Assembly: GCF_022008395.1 (NCBI RefSeq)
Contig: NZ_JAIRBB010000001.1
Location: forward strand, 124,001 to 188,000
Source: Aequorivita xiaoshiensis
GTDB taxonomy: Bacteria; Bacteroidota; Bacteroidia; Flavobacteriales; Flavobacteriaceae
DNA length: 64,000 nucleotides
Direction of reading: 5' to 3'
Below the pieces are notes generated by a model. The model was not told where the DNA came from. It was given only the letters and a program-made list of their open reading frames with translations, and searched no databases. A program made the position numbers and the translations under genes. Within the stretch, counting starts at the first letter, position 1, and the number at the start of each line of letters is the position of its first letter. Shown in pieces: positions 1 through 9,336 of the stretch.

Positions 1-352
1 ACAACAAATAGAAGCCTACTTGTTTACCATCGCGAAGAACAAGTGGATAGATTACACAAGAAGTGCAACAAAAAAGAAAACAACATCTATAAACGACAAG
101 CTGTATCAATTTTCAATTGAAGACAATACACAAACTAATGATATGGAAAAAGCCGAATTACAAATGTCTATAACATTGAATGCATTCAACAACTTAGGGC
201 AATCCTGTAAAGACATTTTAACACAGTTTTATTTTTACAAGGCTCCCTTAAGAACTATAGCAGAAAATCTTGGTATAGAAGAAGCTTCTGCCAAGAATAA
301 GAAATACAGATGCATTCAAAAGTTAAAAGAAATAGCATTAAATTATAAATAA
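1..352 (+). CDS. ECF-type RNA polymerase sigma factor, 5' end outside window
   Basis: The reading frame is open from the window edge (frame starting at base 2), so the apparent TTG start at base 20 is not the real start. The visible part begins in sigma region 2 (AYLFTIAKNKWIDYTRS, the -10 recognition helix) and ends with region 4 (around QFYFYKAPLRTIAENLGI, a helix-turn-helix). About 116 residues are present. An extracytoplasmic-function sigma factor directs RNA polymerase to a small regulon and is usually held by a membrane anti-sigma. The next gene starts 9 bases after the stop and has the layout expected of that partner. Family assignment is firm; the regulon cannot be inferred. Confidence 0.88.
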   Translation, partial: QQIEAYLFTIAKNKWIDYTRSATKKKTTSINDKLYQFSIEDNTQTNDMEKAELQMSITLNAFNNLGQSCKDILTQFYFYKAPLRTIAENLGIEEASAKNKKYRCIQKLKEIALNYK

Positions 353-361
353 TCCCCCACA

Positions 362-1108
362 ATGAAAACCCAAATGGAAATCACCCAAGTAGAGTGGGAT
401 ATGATTGAAACCTATTTAGATCGACAAAACGATTTAAACAAACATTCTATTTCTGAAGAATTAAAACAAATACCCGATTTTGAACAAAAAATAGAACACA
501 TAAAAAAAGTACGTGAAGAGATAGAGGAAAGCATTAGACGTTCTAAATTGAATGATTTTCACAAACACCTAAACGAAACTGAAGATTCGAAATTAAAAAG
601 CCTATCAAAACCCAACACTAAATCTTATACAATGTGGTATTCAGCTGCCGCTATATTGATATTGTTGTTTGGTATATTTTGGATGTTAAACAGCAACAAC
701 AATGCTGAAAAGATTTTTGCAGAAAACTTTAAACCTGATATCGGATTACCCTTAAAAATGGGAAGGGCAGATAGCTACGAATTTTATGAAGGGATGTTAG
801 ACTACAAGCAAGAAAATTATAAAAAAGCAATTTCGAAATGGGAGGTTTTACTAATAGACAACCCAGAAAATGACACTTTAAACTATTTCTTAGGTGTAGC
901 AAATTTAGCTTTAGGAGATGCTAGCGAATCATTAAAATACTTGACAAATCAAGAGCGTTTTCAAGAAGGCATGTTTAAAGAAGAAGCTGCATATTATGCG
1001 GCTCTGGCTAAGATAAAGGAAGGTGAAATTGAAGAAGCCAAAACGTTGCTAAAAAACATCCCATCCATTCAAAACACTAAACTCCTCAGACAACTTGAGA
1101 AAGAATGA
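362..1108 (+). CDS. Single-pass membrane protein with C-terminal TPR region; probable anti-sigma partner
   Basis: This 248-residue protein has a charged, helical N-terminal part (residues 1-88), one hydrophobic segment at about 91-109, and a C-terminal TPR-like part (about 135-245, containing YKQENYKKAISKWEVLL and LNYFLGVANLALGD). Basic residues before the membrane segment predict a cytoplasmic N-terminus and periplasmic TPRs. That topology matches membrane anti-sigma factors, and the gene lies 9 bases after the sigma gene. No zinc-finger anti-sigma motif is visible, so the role is inferred from topology and position. The stop overlaps the next start by 4 bases (ATGA), which suggests translational coupling to the CHAT protein. 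Confidence 0.7.
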   Translation: MKTQMEITQVEWDMIETYLDRQNDLNKHSISEELKQIPDFEQKIEHIKKVREEIEESIRRSKLNDFHKHLNETEDSKLKSLSKPNTKSYTMWYSAAAILILLFGIFWMLNSNNNAEKIFAENFKPDIGLPLKMGRADSYEFYEGMLDYKQENYKKAISKWEVLLIDNPENDTLNYFLGVANLALGDASESLKYLTNQERFQEGMFKEEAAYYAALAKIKEGEIEEAKTLLKNIPSIQNTKLLRQLEKE

Positions 1109-4100
1109 AACAAATTGTCAAAATAATAGGTGTATTTACCCTACTCTGCTTACTCGGCACTGTTTCAACTTATTCCCAAAAAAATATTCGGACGGTTAGC
1201 GAAATTCAAAACCTCATCAATCAAGATTCATTAGAAAAAGCTAAAACCATTGTAAAACATAACATTCAATTTTATAAAAACAATAAGCAATACGACAGTC
1301 TTTCTAAATACATAAAGCTTGAAGGTAGTTTAAAGCTTAATAATGGGGAAACACAACAAGCATTATATAAAGCGAAACAACTTTCAGATTATATAACCTT
1401 ATCAAATAACCCTCATTATATTAAAATAGCGCTGCACGAACTTTCAACTGTTTATCACAATTCAGGGCAAACAGAAAAAGCATACAACATTCTCAAACAA
1501 GCTGAAGCACCAACTTCACGTATTACTGATCCTGAAAACACCGATGCAGCTTCAGTTCAATATATGTTGGGGTACTACAAAATGAGAATTGGAGATTATG
1601 TACTAGCCAAAAACTATTATTTAAAATCTTTGGCACTTTACAATAAGAGCACCACAAAAAACTACACATCTTTTAATAAGGTTTATACAGCTCTTGGGGG
1701 GATTTTATGGCAGGAATCTAAATTAGACAGTTCGAAATATTACTTCGAGCAAGCTTTAAATGCTTTAAATAAAACCGACTCCACCGATTTAAAAAACTCA
1801 TTGTTTAGACCGAGCTTACTAAAAATGAATATGTCTGTTTTATTCAATGCGATGGGTAAAAATCGAGAGGCTATTTCTATTTCTTATGAGGCAATTGAAG
1901 ACTTTCAAAAGTTCATTAAAACCTCTAAGGACGAACATGCTGTAAAACAAGCAAAGGGTTTTGTTTTTAGCACACTAGACAACCTAGGTTCGTATTACAA
2001 CACCTTAGGTGAGTTTAAACGAACCGAAGAGATCTTAGAGTATTCCTATGCGCTTAAACAAAAAGAATATGAGGAAAACGATATGAATTTAATTATATCA
2101 CATATCATTTTAACTCAAGCTAAAACAACCAATCAAAATTTTAAAGACGCTGAACTACACTTAAAAAAAGCTGTTGATTATTACAAAAACAACGAGGTTG
2201 TTGATTCTTTTTGGAAAGCTTCAGCTTATTCTGTTGGCGGCACGCTATATGAAGAAATGGGAGATTTAGAAAAAGCTAAGTTTTATTACGAAGAAGGGGA
2301 TAGAATTTATAGGAAAATATCACAAGGACGCTACTCTGTGGATAATTTGGATCGAATTATTCACTTGTCTAAGTTTTATGTGAAAATAGGAGAAAAAGAG
2401 AAGGCCATTTCGGCAGCAGAAGAAGCTTACAAGTATTCTCGGAATAATAGTTTAAAAAATACATTGCAAGAGTTTTTCCAGCTTCAAAACTTGGCTATAG
2501 TACATTTCAAATTAAAAAACTATAAAAAATCATTAGAGTATAGCGAAAAAGCCATAGCGTTTAACCTTCTCAATAAGGCAGAAGAAATAGGCACGGCCGA
2601 CTCTATTGTTATACAGTATCGAAAACCTACTGCTATTCTTACCAACGTAGCCTCTAAATACCATCTGTCAAAAAATAGAACAACAGCAGATCTGAAGCAG
2701 TATAAAACTGAACTTAACAAAGCAATTTCAATTTTAGAGCAACGTAAAAAAGTAGTTAATAACTATGACGATTTAACTATTCTGAATAAAGAAAATAACG
2801 AACTCTTCAACTTCGCAAAGAAGATTTTACTAGAGCTTTATCAAAACACTAAGGATGATTTCTATCTAGATCAAGCTATTTCACTTCATGAATCCGCAAT
2901 TTACAATCGCATTCGTTCACGATTAAACATTCGCGACAACATTGCCTTTCAAAATGTCCCGATCGAAATTATTGAAAAGGAAAAACTTCTTAAAAATGAT
3001 ATTTCAAAGACATTAGAAAAAAACAATGCAGACGTAAAGACCTATATTTCGGCGTCTGAAAAGTGGGAACTTTTTATGAAAAAACTACAAAAGGATTATC
3101 CTACATATTATAAAATGAGGTATGAAACACTGGAAGAACCAATAAAAGATTTACAAGAAAAGATTTCCGAAAATACTACCGTAATCCGCTACCTTTTTAT
3201 TGAAGACAAACTAAATGCATTTGTGGTTTCACGATCTAAGAAACATATTTTCCTTTTAAACAATTCAACTCTTGAGACGAAAGTAGAAGAATTGACAATT
3301 GAAGATTTTTCAGTGGAGAGAAAAAGTGCGTTGCTTCACGATCTATACAAAATGCTTTGGAAGCCTTTAGAAAAAAGCATTAAAACTAAAAAAGTGGTTG
3401 TGATTCCCGATAGGGAATTGTTTAATATTAGCTTCGAAATGTTGACGCCAGAATCTATAAAAAGCTTTAAAGAGTTCTCCACAAACAGTCTGTTAGCAAA
3501 GTATGATATTTCGTACAATTTTAGTCTTTTACTCTATAAGGATAACAGAAAAGTTATGGATTATAACGAAAATTATGTCGGCTTTGCGCCAGGATTCAAT
3601 AAGGATATGAAACAAGAATACCTACTGGGTTTACAAGATTCGATGAAACTGGATAAATCATACTTAACACTCCTACCTCAACCATTTAGTGAAAACTTAG
3701 TAAAGCAATACGCCAAAGTTTTTAAAGGAAATTATTTCATGAATGAAAACGCTAGCAAAGCTTTGTTTATCAATAATGCTAAAGAACATAAAATTATACA
3801 CATTGGAACACACGCTGAATCCGACAATATCACCCCTGAACTCAGTCGGTTAGTGTTTGCAAAGCGAAAAGGAAAAAATTTAGCCTTAGATGAGAATTCA
3901 CTTTATGCTTATGAGATTTACAACACTAATCTTTCATCGAATCTTGCCATATTAACAGCTTGTGAAACAGGAAAATCTATCTATCAATCTGGTGAAGGTG
4001 CAATTTCGCTTGCACACGCATTTAATTACGCCGGAAGTGAAAGTATCTTAACAAGCTTATGGAATATTGATGAGGTATCTAGCACCCAAATTGTAGCATA

Positions 4101-4359
4101 TTTTTATGACTATCTCGTTCAAGGACTTCCAAAGGATGAAGCACTAAAAAAGGCAAAAATACAGTACCTCTCTAGCGTAGAAGGCCGAGGTGCAGCACCG
4201 CAATATTGGGCTGGATTGGTTTTAATTGGAGATACAACTCCAATTGTATTACAAGAAAATACAGATCATACTTGGTGGTGGGTGACTGGCATTTTATTAA
4301 CATTCGCAATCCTCATCTTTTTCTATAAAAATCGTAAAGACAGAAATCACAACACTTAG
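1105..4359 (+). CDS. TPR-CHAT domain protein (caspase-like protease), secreted and C-terminally anchored
   Basis: The 1084-residue protein begins with a signal peptide (residues 1-25, ending VSTYSQ). Many TPR motifs follow (about 30-500), then a helical linker, then a CHAT domain (about 680-1045). The caspase-type dyad is visible as His903 in HIGTHAESD and Cys953 in LTACETGKS, with the later CHAT signature GEGAISLAHAF. A hydrophobic segment at about 1058-1076 is followed by a basic tail, so the TPR and CHAT parts should sit in the periplasm, tethered to the inner membrane. CHAT domains are clan CD peptidases related to caspases and separase. It overlaps the upstream anti-sigma-like gene by 4 bases. 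Substrate is unknown; the neighbouring membrane TPR protein is a plausible target or partner. Confidence 0.85.
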   Translation: MKQIVKIIGVFTLLCLLGTVSTYSQKNIRTVSEIQNLINQDSLEKAKTIVKHNIQFYKNNKQYDSLSKYIKLEGSLKLNNGETQQALYKAKQLSDYITLSNNPHYIKIALHELSTVYHNSGQTEKAYNILKQAEAPTSRITDPENTDAASVQYMLGYYKMRIGDYVLAKNYYLKSLALYNKSTTKNYTSFNKVYTALGGILWQESKLDSSKYYFEQALNALNKTDSTDLKNSLFRPSLLKMNMSVLFNAMGKNREAISISYEAIEDFQKFIKTSKDEHAVKQAKGFVFSTLDNLGSYYNTLGEFKRTEEILEYSYALKQKEYEENDMNLIISHIILTQAKTTNQNFKDAELHLKKAVDYYKNNEVVDSFWKASAYSVGGTLYEEMGDLEKAKFYYEEGDRIYRKISQGRYSVDNLDRIIHLSKFYVKIGEKEKAISAAEEAYKYSRNNSLKNTLQEFFQLQNLAIVHFKLKNYKKSLEYSEKAIAFNLLNKAEEIGTADSIVIQYRKPTAILTNVASKYHLSKNRTTADLKQYKTELNKAISILEQRKKVVNNYDDLTILNKENNELFNFAKKILLELYQNTKDDFYLDQAISLHESAIYNRIRSRLNIRDNIAFQNVPIEIIEKEKLLKNDISKTLEKNNADVKTYISASEKWELFMKKLQKDYPTYYKMRYETLEEPIKDLQEKISENTTVIRYLFIEDKLNAFVVSRSKKHIFLLNNSTLETKVEELTIEDFSVERKSALLHDLYKMLWKPLEKSIKTKKVVVIPDRELFNISFEMLTPESIKSFKEFSTNSLLAKYDISYNFSLLLYKDNRKVMDYNENYVGFAPGFNKDMKQEYLLGLQDSMKLDKSYLTLLPQPFSENLVKQYAKVFKGNYFMNENASKALFINNAKEHKIIHIGTHAESDNITPELSRLVFAKRKGKNLALDENSLYAYEIYNTNLSSNLAILTACETGKSIYQSGEGAISLAHAFNYAGSESILTSLWNIDEVSSTQIVAYFYDYLVQGLPKDEALKKAKIQYLSSVEGRGAAPQYWAGLVLIGDTTPIVLQENTDHTWWWVTGILLTFAILIFFYKNRKDRNHNT

Positions 4360-4469
4360 ATTTTTATAACATAATCAAGGTATTTTTACACACCCTATTA
4401 ACTCCATAATTCACCCTGCATTTCTCCATCAATTTTCGATATATTTGGAAACAACTTTTATCTCCCTAA

Positions 4470-5030
4470 ATGGAATTATCAGACTTTCTACTTTCACTTA
4501 CTCCTTTCGATACAGACGAGCTCAAAGATATTACATCGCATTTTGAAGAAGAATTTATTCCTAAAAACATGCGTTTGATTGAGCAAGGCCAAGTTTGTAA
4601 AAAACTTTATTATATAAAAAAAGGGATGGTAAGAAGTTATTATCTAAAAGAAGATGGCAAGGAAATAACCCAATGGTTTTTTAATGTAGGTAAGTTTATG
4701 AGTAGCGTAGATAGTTTTTTCCAACAACGCCCAAGTTTGTATTATTTAGAAACTCTAGAAGACTCTGTTGTTTATTCAATTTCCAAAGAAAAAATGGATC
4801 TATTGTTTTCAAAATACCACAAAATGGAACAGCTGGGAAGATTAGCTTCAATTGAAATGCTTACAAAGGTAGTCAACAAGCTTAACGCTATTCAGTTCCA
4901 ATCCGCTCGCGAACGCTATGAATATATGTTGGCAGAATTTCCTGATATTTCCCACCGCGTACCTTTAGGGTATATAGCCTCATATCTTGGAATGACTTCA
5001 GAAACGCTAAGCCGCATTCGTAGAGGATAA
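4470..5030 (+). CDS. Crp/Fnr-family transcriptional regulator
   Basis: A 186-residue protein with an N-terminal cyclic-nucleotide-binding-type beta barrel (about 15-120, with RLIEQGQVCKKLYYIKKG) and a C-terminal helix-turn-helix (VPLGYIASYLGMTSETLSRI, 164-183). The protein ends three residues after the recognition helix, which is short but usual for this group in Bacteroidetes. The arginine/glutamate cAMP-binding signature of Crp is not evident, so the ligand is unknown. It lies immediately upstream of, and on the same strand as, an efflux cassette, and may regulate it; the 205-base gap and a separate promoter-like box before tolC argue against one transcript. Confidence 0.85.
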   Translation: MELSDFLLSLTPFDTDELKDITSHFEEEFIPKNMRLIEQGQVCKKLYYIKKGMVRSYYLKEDGKEITQWFFNVGKFMSSVDSFFQQRPSLYYLETLEDSVVYSISKEKMDLLFSKYHKMEQLGRLASIEMLTKVVNKLNAIQFQSARERYEYMLAEFPDISHRVPLGYIASYLGMTSETLSRIRRG

Positions 5031-5202
5031 AAAATCTTACTTTTTTTAACCACTAGACAACACATCCTAACAGTCTAAATATTTTATTCTAGCTTGTAAT
5101 TCGTTGAATTCAGAGTAACATTTTGCCCTAAGCACCTGATTTTTAAATTATTTTAGATATACTTTTTTGATTTAGGTCAAAGGAAACCTCCATTAGTTAC
5201 TG

Positions 5203-5210
5203 TAAATTTG
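5203..5210 (+). promoter_or_regulatory. Bacteroidetes -7 promoter box upstream of the efflux operon
   Basis: TAAATTTG matches the Bacteroidetes -7 consensus TAnnTTTG and lies 25 bases before the ATG of the TolC-type gene. The expected -33 TTTG at 19 bases upstream is not present, so only half of the signal is seen. Confidence 0.5.
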
Positions 5211-5235
5211 TAATAAAATTATAAAACTTTAATAA

Positions 5236-6609
5236 ATGCGAATCAAAATAGGCTTATTCAATTTCCTATGTATCAGTATTTTTGGATTGTTTTCAAATTT
5301 AAGTTTTTCACAGGAATTAGATCCAGTTTTGCAAGACCTCATTAAAAAAGGTTTAGATAAAAGCCAGACGGTGAATATTAAATCCCTTGAGGCACAGCAA
5401 GCTAAATTAGATCAGCAGCTAGCGAAATCAGTATTCATCCCAAAAGTTACTTTGAATGGTAGCTACACTCGTTTGAATGATGATATCACTTTCGACGAGG
5501 ATACTCAAAACCTCTTAGTTGCTACGCAAAAACTTCTTATAAAAGAAGGAGCGGGAGTGCCTTTTAACGCACCATTTCCTGATGGAATTCCTTTAAAAGA
5601 AACCCCAAATCTTCAGGATAAGAATATCTTAAAGACATCTGTTGACGTTGATTGGGTTCTATTTAGTGGGTTTGAAGCAAGCAACGCAATTAAAGCGAGT
5701 AAACATAAAGAGTCTTCGCTAAACTATTTGGGAATGGCAGAAAAAGACAAGCTAGCGCTTAAAATTATTGAAACCTATGATAAGCTTGCTTTGGTTTATG
5801 CTTCGGAGAAAGTTTTAAACACTTCCGAAAACTACCTAAACGAACAAGAGCATTATGTGCGAAAAGCCATTGAAAATGGCCTTGCCACCCCAATCGGTAG
5901 AAAGAAAATTGAATTAGCACAACAGCAGTTAGAAGGTAAAAAACTAGAATTCAAACACAACAAAACTCTTTTAATTGAAGCCCTACACCAACTTACAGGC
6001 GAAAGCAGAGATAATTTAAAATTAATAAGACCAAAGCTGGAGTCTTTTAGCTTGAATGCAACTTCTAATACTGAAAAGCGAAATGAAATTAAAGCCTTAG
6101 AAGAAGCTGAGCAAGCAACGCTTTATAAATCCAAAATGGAAAAAAGCCATTTTATTCCGAAAGTTGCTTTAAAAGGTCATTACGAATTTATTGAAGAATA
6201 CCTGTCGCTTTTAGACCCTAAATGGTATGTAGGGGTTGGAATACAATGGAATGTTTTTGACGGAACTCAATCAAGTATAAAGGCTAAGAAATCAAAAATA
6301 GAAAGTGAAATTTATAGAGAACGAATTGAAGAAGCTGAAGAGTTAATCAACGTGAGTATTATAAAAGCGAACCAAGCTTATCAATCAACGTTACAGAATT
6401 CAAAAATTGTAAAAAAAGAAATTGAATTAGCTACCGACACTTATGAAATGGTAAACAAACAATACAAAAACGATTTAGCTTCTATAAATGATGTTTTGGA
6501 TGCCTTAACCGATTTGGAAAAGGCAAACTTTAAATTGCAAGAATCACTTTTTGATCAGCGACGAGCAGTTACAGAATTGCTTCACGCCAAGGGAGTTTTA
6601 AACTATTAA
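5236..6609 (+). CDS. TolC-family outer membrane efflux protein
   Basis: A 457-residue protein with a signal peptide (residues 1-25, ending SNLSFSQ) followed by two homologous halves of long alpha helices, as in TolC/OprM trimeric outer-membrane channels. Gly/Pro-poor helical stretches at about 150-250 and 330-450 form the periplasmic tunnel; short hydrophobic strands around 66-75 and 318-340 would be the barrel. It is the first gene of a cassette with an HlyD-type adaptor and an ABC-2 permease and would be the exit channel of that tripartite exporter. The substrate cannot be read from the sequence. Confidence 0.9.
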   Translation: MRIKIGLFNFLCISIFGLFSNLSFSQELDPVLQDLIKKGLDKSQTVNIKSLEAQQAKLDQQLAKSVFIPKVTLNGSYTRLNDDITFDEDTQNLLVATQKLLIKEGAGVPFNAPFPDGIPLKETPNLQDKNILKTSVDVDWVLFSGFEASNAIKASKHKESSLNYLGMAEKDKLALKIIETYDKLALVYASEKVLNTSENYLNEQEHYVRKAIENGLATPIGRKKIELAQQQLEGKKLEFKHNKTLLIEALHQLTGESRDNLKLIRPKLESFSLNATSNTEKRNEIKALEEAEQATLYKSKMEKSHFIPKVALKGHYEFIEEYLSLLDPKWYVGVGIQWNVFDGTQSSIKAKKSKIESEIYRERIEEAEELINVSIIKANQAYQSTLQNSKIVKKEIELATDTYEMVNKQYKNDLASINDVLDALTDLEKANFKLQESLFDQRRAVTELLHAKGVLNY

Positions 6610-6706
6610 AGCTGTCGAGAAAAGGATTTCTTTAGAATTAAATCGATGGATTTAAGACGACAAAACTAACCTACATTAAAATTATAGATTAAAAGAAATT
6701 ATAAAG

Positions 6707-7663
6707 ATGAAATCAACTAAAACCATATTAGTCGCACTTGTTTCCTTATTAGCTTTAAGCTCTTGTGGCGATGATAAAATAACCACAGAAAGAGGAAAAG
6801 TTAAATTTGAAACTATCTCCCTAAGCAGTAAACTTGGTGGAAGAATTTCAAAAATATATGTTAGCGAAGGTCAAGAAGTAAAAAAAGGTGATACTCTAGC
6901 ATTTATCGATATTCCAGAAGTAGGTGCTAAAATGATGCAAGCTGAAGGTGCAATTACAGCAGCTCAAGGACAATTAAACATGGCCTATAACGGAGCTACC
7001 ACAGAACAATTAAGCCAGATAGAGCAACAATTAAACTCTGGGAAAGCACAATTGAAATTCGCGCAAGAATCGTACAACCGTTTAGAAAACATGTATAAAG
7101 ATTCACTAGTGAGCCAACAGCAGTTTGATGAAGTAAAAATGAAGCTTTCAATGGCACAGGCACAAGTAGAAGCATTAGAAGCTAAACGTACTGAGGTGCG
7201 AAAAGGAGCTCGCGCCGAACAAATAGAACAAGCCCAAGGACAACTAGATAGAGCTTTAGGTGCTAAAGAAGAAGTAGCTTCGGCTGTCAATGAAAAATAT
7301 CTAATAGCTCCTGTAGACATGTCTGTTGAAACTATTAGTCTGGAAGAAGGTGAATTGTTAACACCAGGATATTCTTTGTTTAATGGCTATAAAAAAAACA
7401 GTGTTTATTTCAGATTTACTATTCCAGAATCTAAAATATACGATTATAGACTAGGCCAAAAGCTAACTATAGAGAACCCTTACACCGAAGAAGTTATTCA
7501 AGCTGAAATTACTGCCATCAATCAACTTGCTCAATATGCAAACATTACTAGTACAGCACCTTTATATGGGTTAGACGAGTCTATTTACGAATTGAAAATA
7601 GTTCCAACTGGAAACATTCAAGACAAGACGTTTTATTTAAATGCAACAATGCTTATTAAATAA
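6707..7663 (+). CDS. HlyD/MacA-type periplasmic adaptor lipoprotein
   Basis: The 318-residue protein has a lipoprotein signal peptide with lipobox ALSSC (Cys20), a lipoyl/barrel-sandwich half motif (LGGRISKIYVSEGQEVKKGD, 42-61), a long helical hairpin rich in Gln and Ala (about 75-180), the second lipoyl half and a beta-barrel domain. This is the membrane-fusion protein layout that bridges an inner-membrane transporter to TolC. It lies 97 bases after the TolC gene and 107 bases before the permease. Mature N-terminal lipidation would anchor it in the inner membrane. Confidence 0.9.
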   Translation: MKSTKTILVALVSLLALSSCGDDKITTERGKVKFETISLSSKLGGRISKIYVSEGQEVKKGDTLAFIDIPEVGAKMMQAEGAITAAQGQLNMAYNGATTEQLSQIEQQLNSGKAQLKFAQESYNRLENMYKDSLVSQQQFDEVKMKLSMAQAQVEALEAKRTEVRKGARAEQIEQAQGQLDRALGAKEEVASAVNEKYLIAPVDMSVETISLEEGELLTPGYSLFNGYKKNSVYFRFTIPESKIYDYRLGQKLTIENPYTEEVIQAEITAINQLAQYANITSTAPLYGLDESIYELKIVPTGNIQDKTFYLNATMLIK

Positions 7664-7770
7664 CAAGCTTTTCAAGGAGTGACTTAGAGCCAAAAGGTAG
7701 GTAGTAAATCAAATAGAAGATTGATAAATACGAACTAATTGCAAGCTTTAAGTCCTATCGTCATTGTCTA

Positions 7771-8958
7771 ATGAAAAACTTAATTATGAATAAATTTATA
7801 AGACATCTTCGAATTGAATTCAAGCGTATTTTCGCAAATGATGTACTGCTTGCTATCTTTTTTGGAGCCCCTGTTCTATACGGTATTTTATTTGGCTACG
7901 TATATCAACAAGCCAAAGTTGTAGATTTACCAATAGTGATCATAGATCAAGATCGCAGCCCTACTTCAGACAAGATTATTGATGCGTTTGGCGATAATGA
8001 AGGTTTATTGGTGAGCGATGTTCGTTATACCGCAGGAAATCTAATCGATGAAATGCCGACCCAGCAATATGCAGCGGTCATTACGCTTCCAAGTAATTTT
8101 GAAGCAGATGTATTTCAGAAAAAACATCCAGAAATACGCGTAGATTTAAATATGGCGAATATTTTAAACGCCAACACTGCTAGTAATCACATTCAAGCAG
8201 TTTTACTTACGCTAAATGCCGGAATGGAAATAGAAGGTCTGAAAAAACAAGGGATGCACCCTGCACAAGCCAAAGCCTCTTATGAGAGCTTCAAGATTAA
8301 CGTTAACAAACTGTATAACTCAACTGGTAACTATGTAACCTTTATGTTGCCTGGTTTATTGGGTGGTATTATGCAGCAGATTATTTTCTTAGCAATGGCT
8401 TTGGTTTTCTCAAGAGATTTTGAAGATGGTTACTTTGGAACTTTGGTAAAAGAAAGTAAATCTTCTCTATACCTTATAGCCCTAAAAACCACTCCATTTT
8501 TAATAATGCTTCCTTTAATCTGGTTGGTTGTTGCTTTGTTTTTCCCATATTTTAATGTGGACATCAACATATTTAACTTTCCGATGTTTGTATTAGTTGT
8601 ACTATTAACATTTGCATCCATCTTTATTGGAATGTTATTTTCAATTGCAATACCTAGTCAGTTAAAAGCCACCGAACTTTTAATGGTTATTTCTACACCT
8701 GCATTTATTTTAAGTGGTTTTACTTGGCCAACTATGGCTATTCCAGACGCAATTACCAATATTGCACAATTCATTCCGCTGACACAGTTTTTAAGCGGCT
8801 TTAGAAAAATTGCATTTTATGACGGAGATTTAGCTTCAATAAAACCAGAATTAGGTATGTTGTTCATCATTATGGCCGTTTCTTTTATAGCCATGGTTAT
8901 TCTACTTCAACTGAAGATTCGTCTTCATAGAAAGAAAGGAAAACAAATAACTGAATAG
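7771..8958 (+). CDS. ABC-2 type transporter permease (YhhJ/DrrB-like)
   Basis: This 395-residue membrane protein has one N-terminal transmembrane helix (about 24-44), a large extracytoplasmic domain (about 45-185, starting VVDLPIVIIDQDRSPTS) and five or so C-terminal helices (about 190-385), the architecture of ABC-2 permeases partnered with HlyD proteins. The ATG at 7786 (MNKFIRHL) is an alternative start. No ATP-binding subunit or second permease follows; a strong terminator comes directly after. The ATPase must be supplied from elsewhere, or the complex is incomplete. Confidence 0.88.
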   Translation: MKNLIMNKFIRHLRIEFKRIFANDVLLAIFFGAPVLYGILFGYVYQQAKVVDLPIVIIDQDRSPTSDKIIDAFGDNEGLLVSDVRYTAGNLIDEMPTQQYAAVITLPSNFEADVFQKKHPEIRVDLNMANILNANTASNHIQAVLLTLNAGMEIEGLKKQGMHPAQAKASYESFKINVNKLYNSTGNYVTFMLPGLLGGIMQQIIFLAMALVFSRDFEDGYFGTLVKESKSSLYLIALKTTPFLIMLPLIWLVVALFFPYFNVDINIFNFPMFVLVVLLTFASIFIGMLFSIAIPSQLKATELLMVISTPAFILSGFTWPTMAIPDAITNIAQFIPLTQFLSGFRKIAFYDGDLASIKPELGMLFIIMAVSFIAMVILLQLKIRLHRKKGKQITE

Positions 8959-8988
8959 ACAGGAAACATAAAATAACACAAACAAAAA

Positions 8989-9026
8989 AAGCCTCTCAAG
9001 GAATTCCTTAGAGAGGCTTTTCTTTA
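8989..9026. terminator. Bidirectional intrinsic terminator
   Basis: Arms AGCCTCT and AGAGGCT, extended inward by AAGG/CCTT around AATT, are flanked by an A-run on the left and a T-run on the right. It separates the rightward efflux operon from the leftward transporter/UspA remnant and can serve both strands. Confidence 0.85.
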
Positions 9027-9051
9027 ACAACTTCTGCTGAAGTTAACACTA

Positions 9052-9336
9052 TTATCTTATAACCAATAAAGGCATTTTCCTATTTCTAATTAACAGGTCA
9101 TTTGTGACACTTCCAACAAATAATGACGTGATATTACTTCCACCTCTTGCAGAAACCACAACGATATCTGCATCCGTTTTTTCTGCGTGAAGTTCAATAG
9201 CTTCAACAACCGAATACCCTTCTCTATCAATATATTTAAAAGGAATATTTTCTGAGAGTTTATATCTTTTTCTGAATTGCTTCACTTTATCCTTTAGGTG
9301 ATTCTTAGTTTTATCAATAGCCTTTTCCGAATTGAT
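9052..9336 (-). pseudogene. C-terminal remnant of a UspA universal stress protein
   Basis: The leftward frame from about 9336 encodes INSEKAIDKTKN and then the C-terminal half of a Usp fold, including DADIVVVSARGG and the ATP-loop-like GSVTNDLLIRNRKMPLLVIR at the end. The first half of the roughly 140-150 residue domain is missing. In this frame a TAA sits at 9337-9339, directly at the point where homology begins, and the only internal start is a GTG at 9285. Sequence upstream of the break belongs, in another frame, to a BCCT transporter. I read it as a deletion product, not a functional short gene. Confidence 0.8.

Noticed and set aside
6985-7320. Leftward 111-residue frame
   Set aside because: Lies wholly inside the HlyD adaptor gene, opposite strand, Cys/Ser-rich with no motif.
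9052-9285. Functional short UspA gene from GTG 9285
   Set aside because: The homologous frame continues upstream past the GTG to a stop at the deletion join, so the short frame is a remnant.
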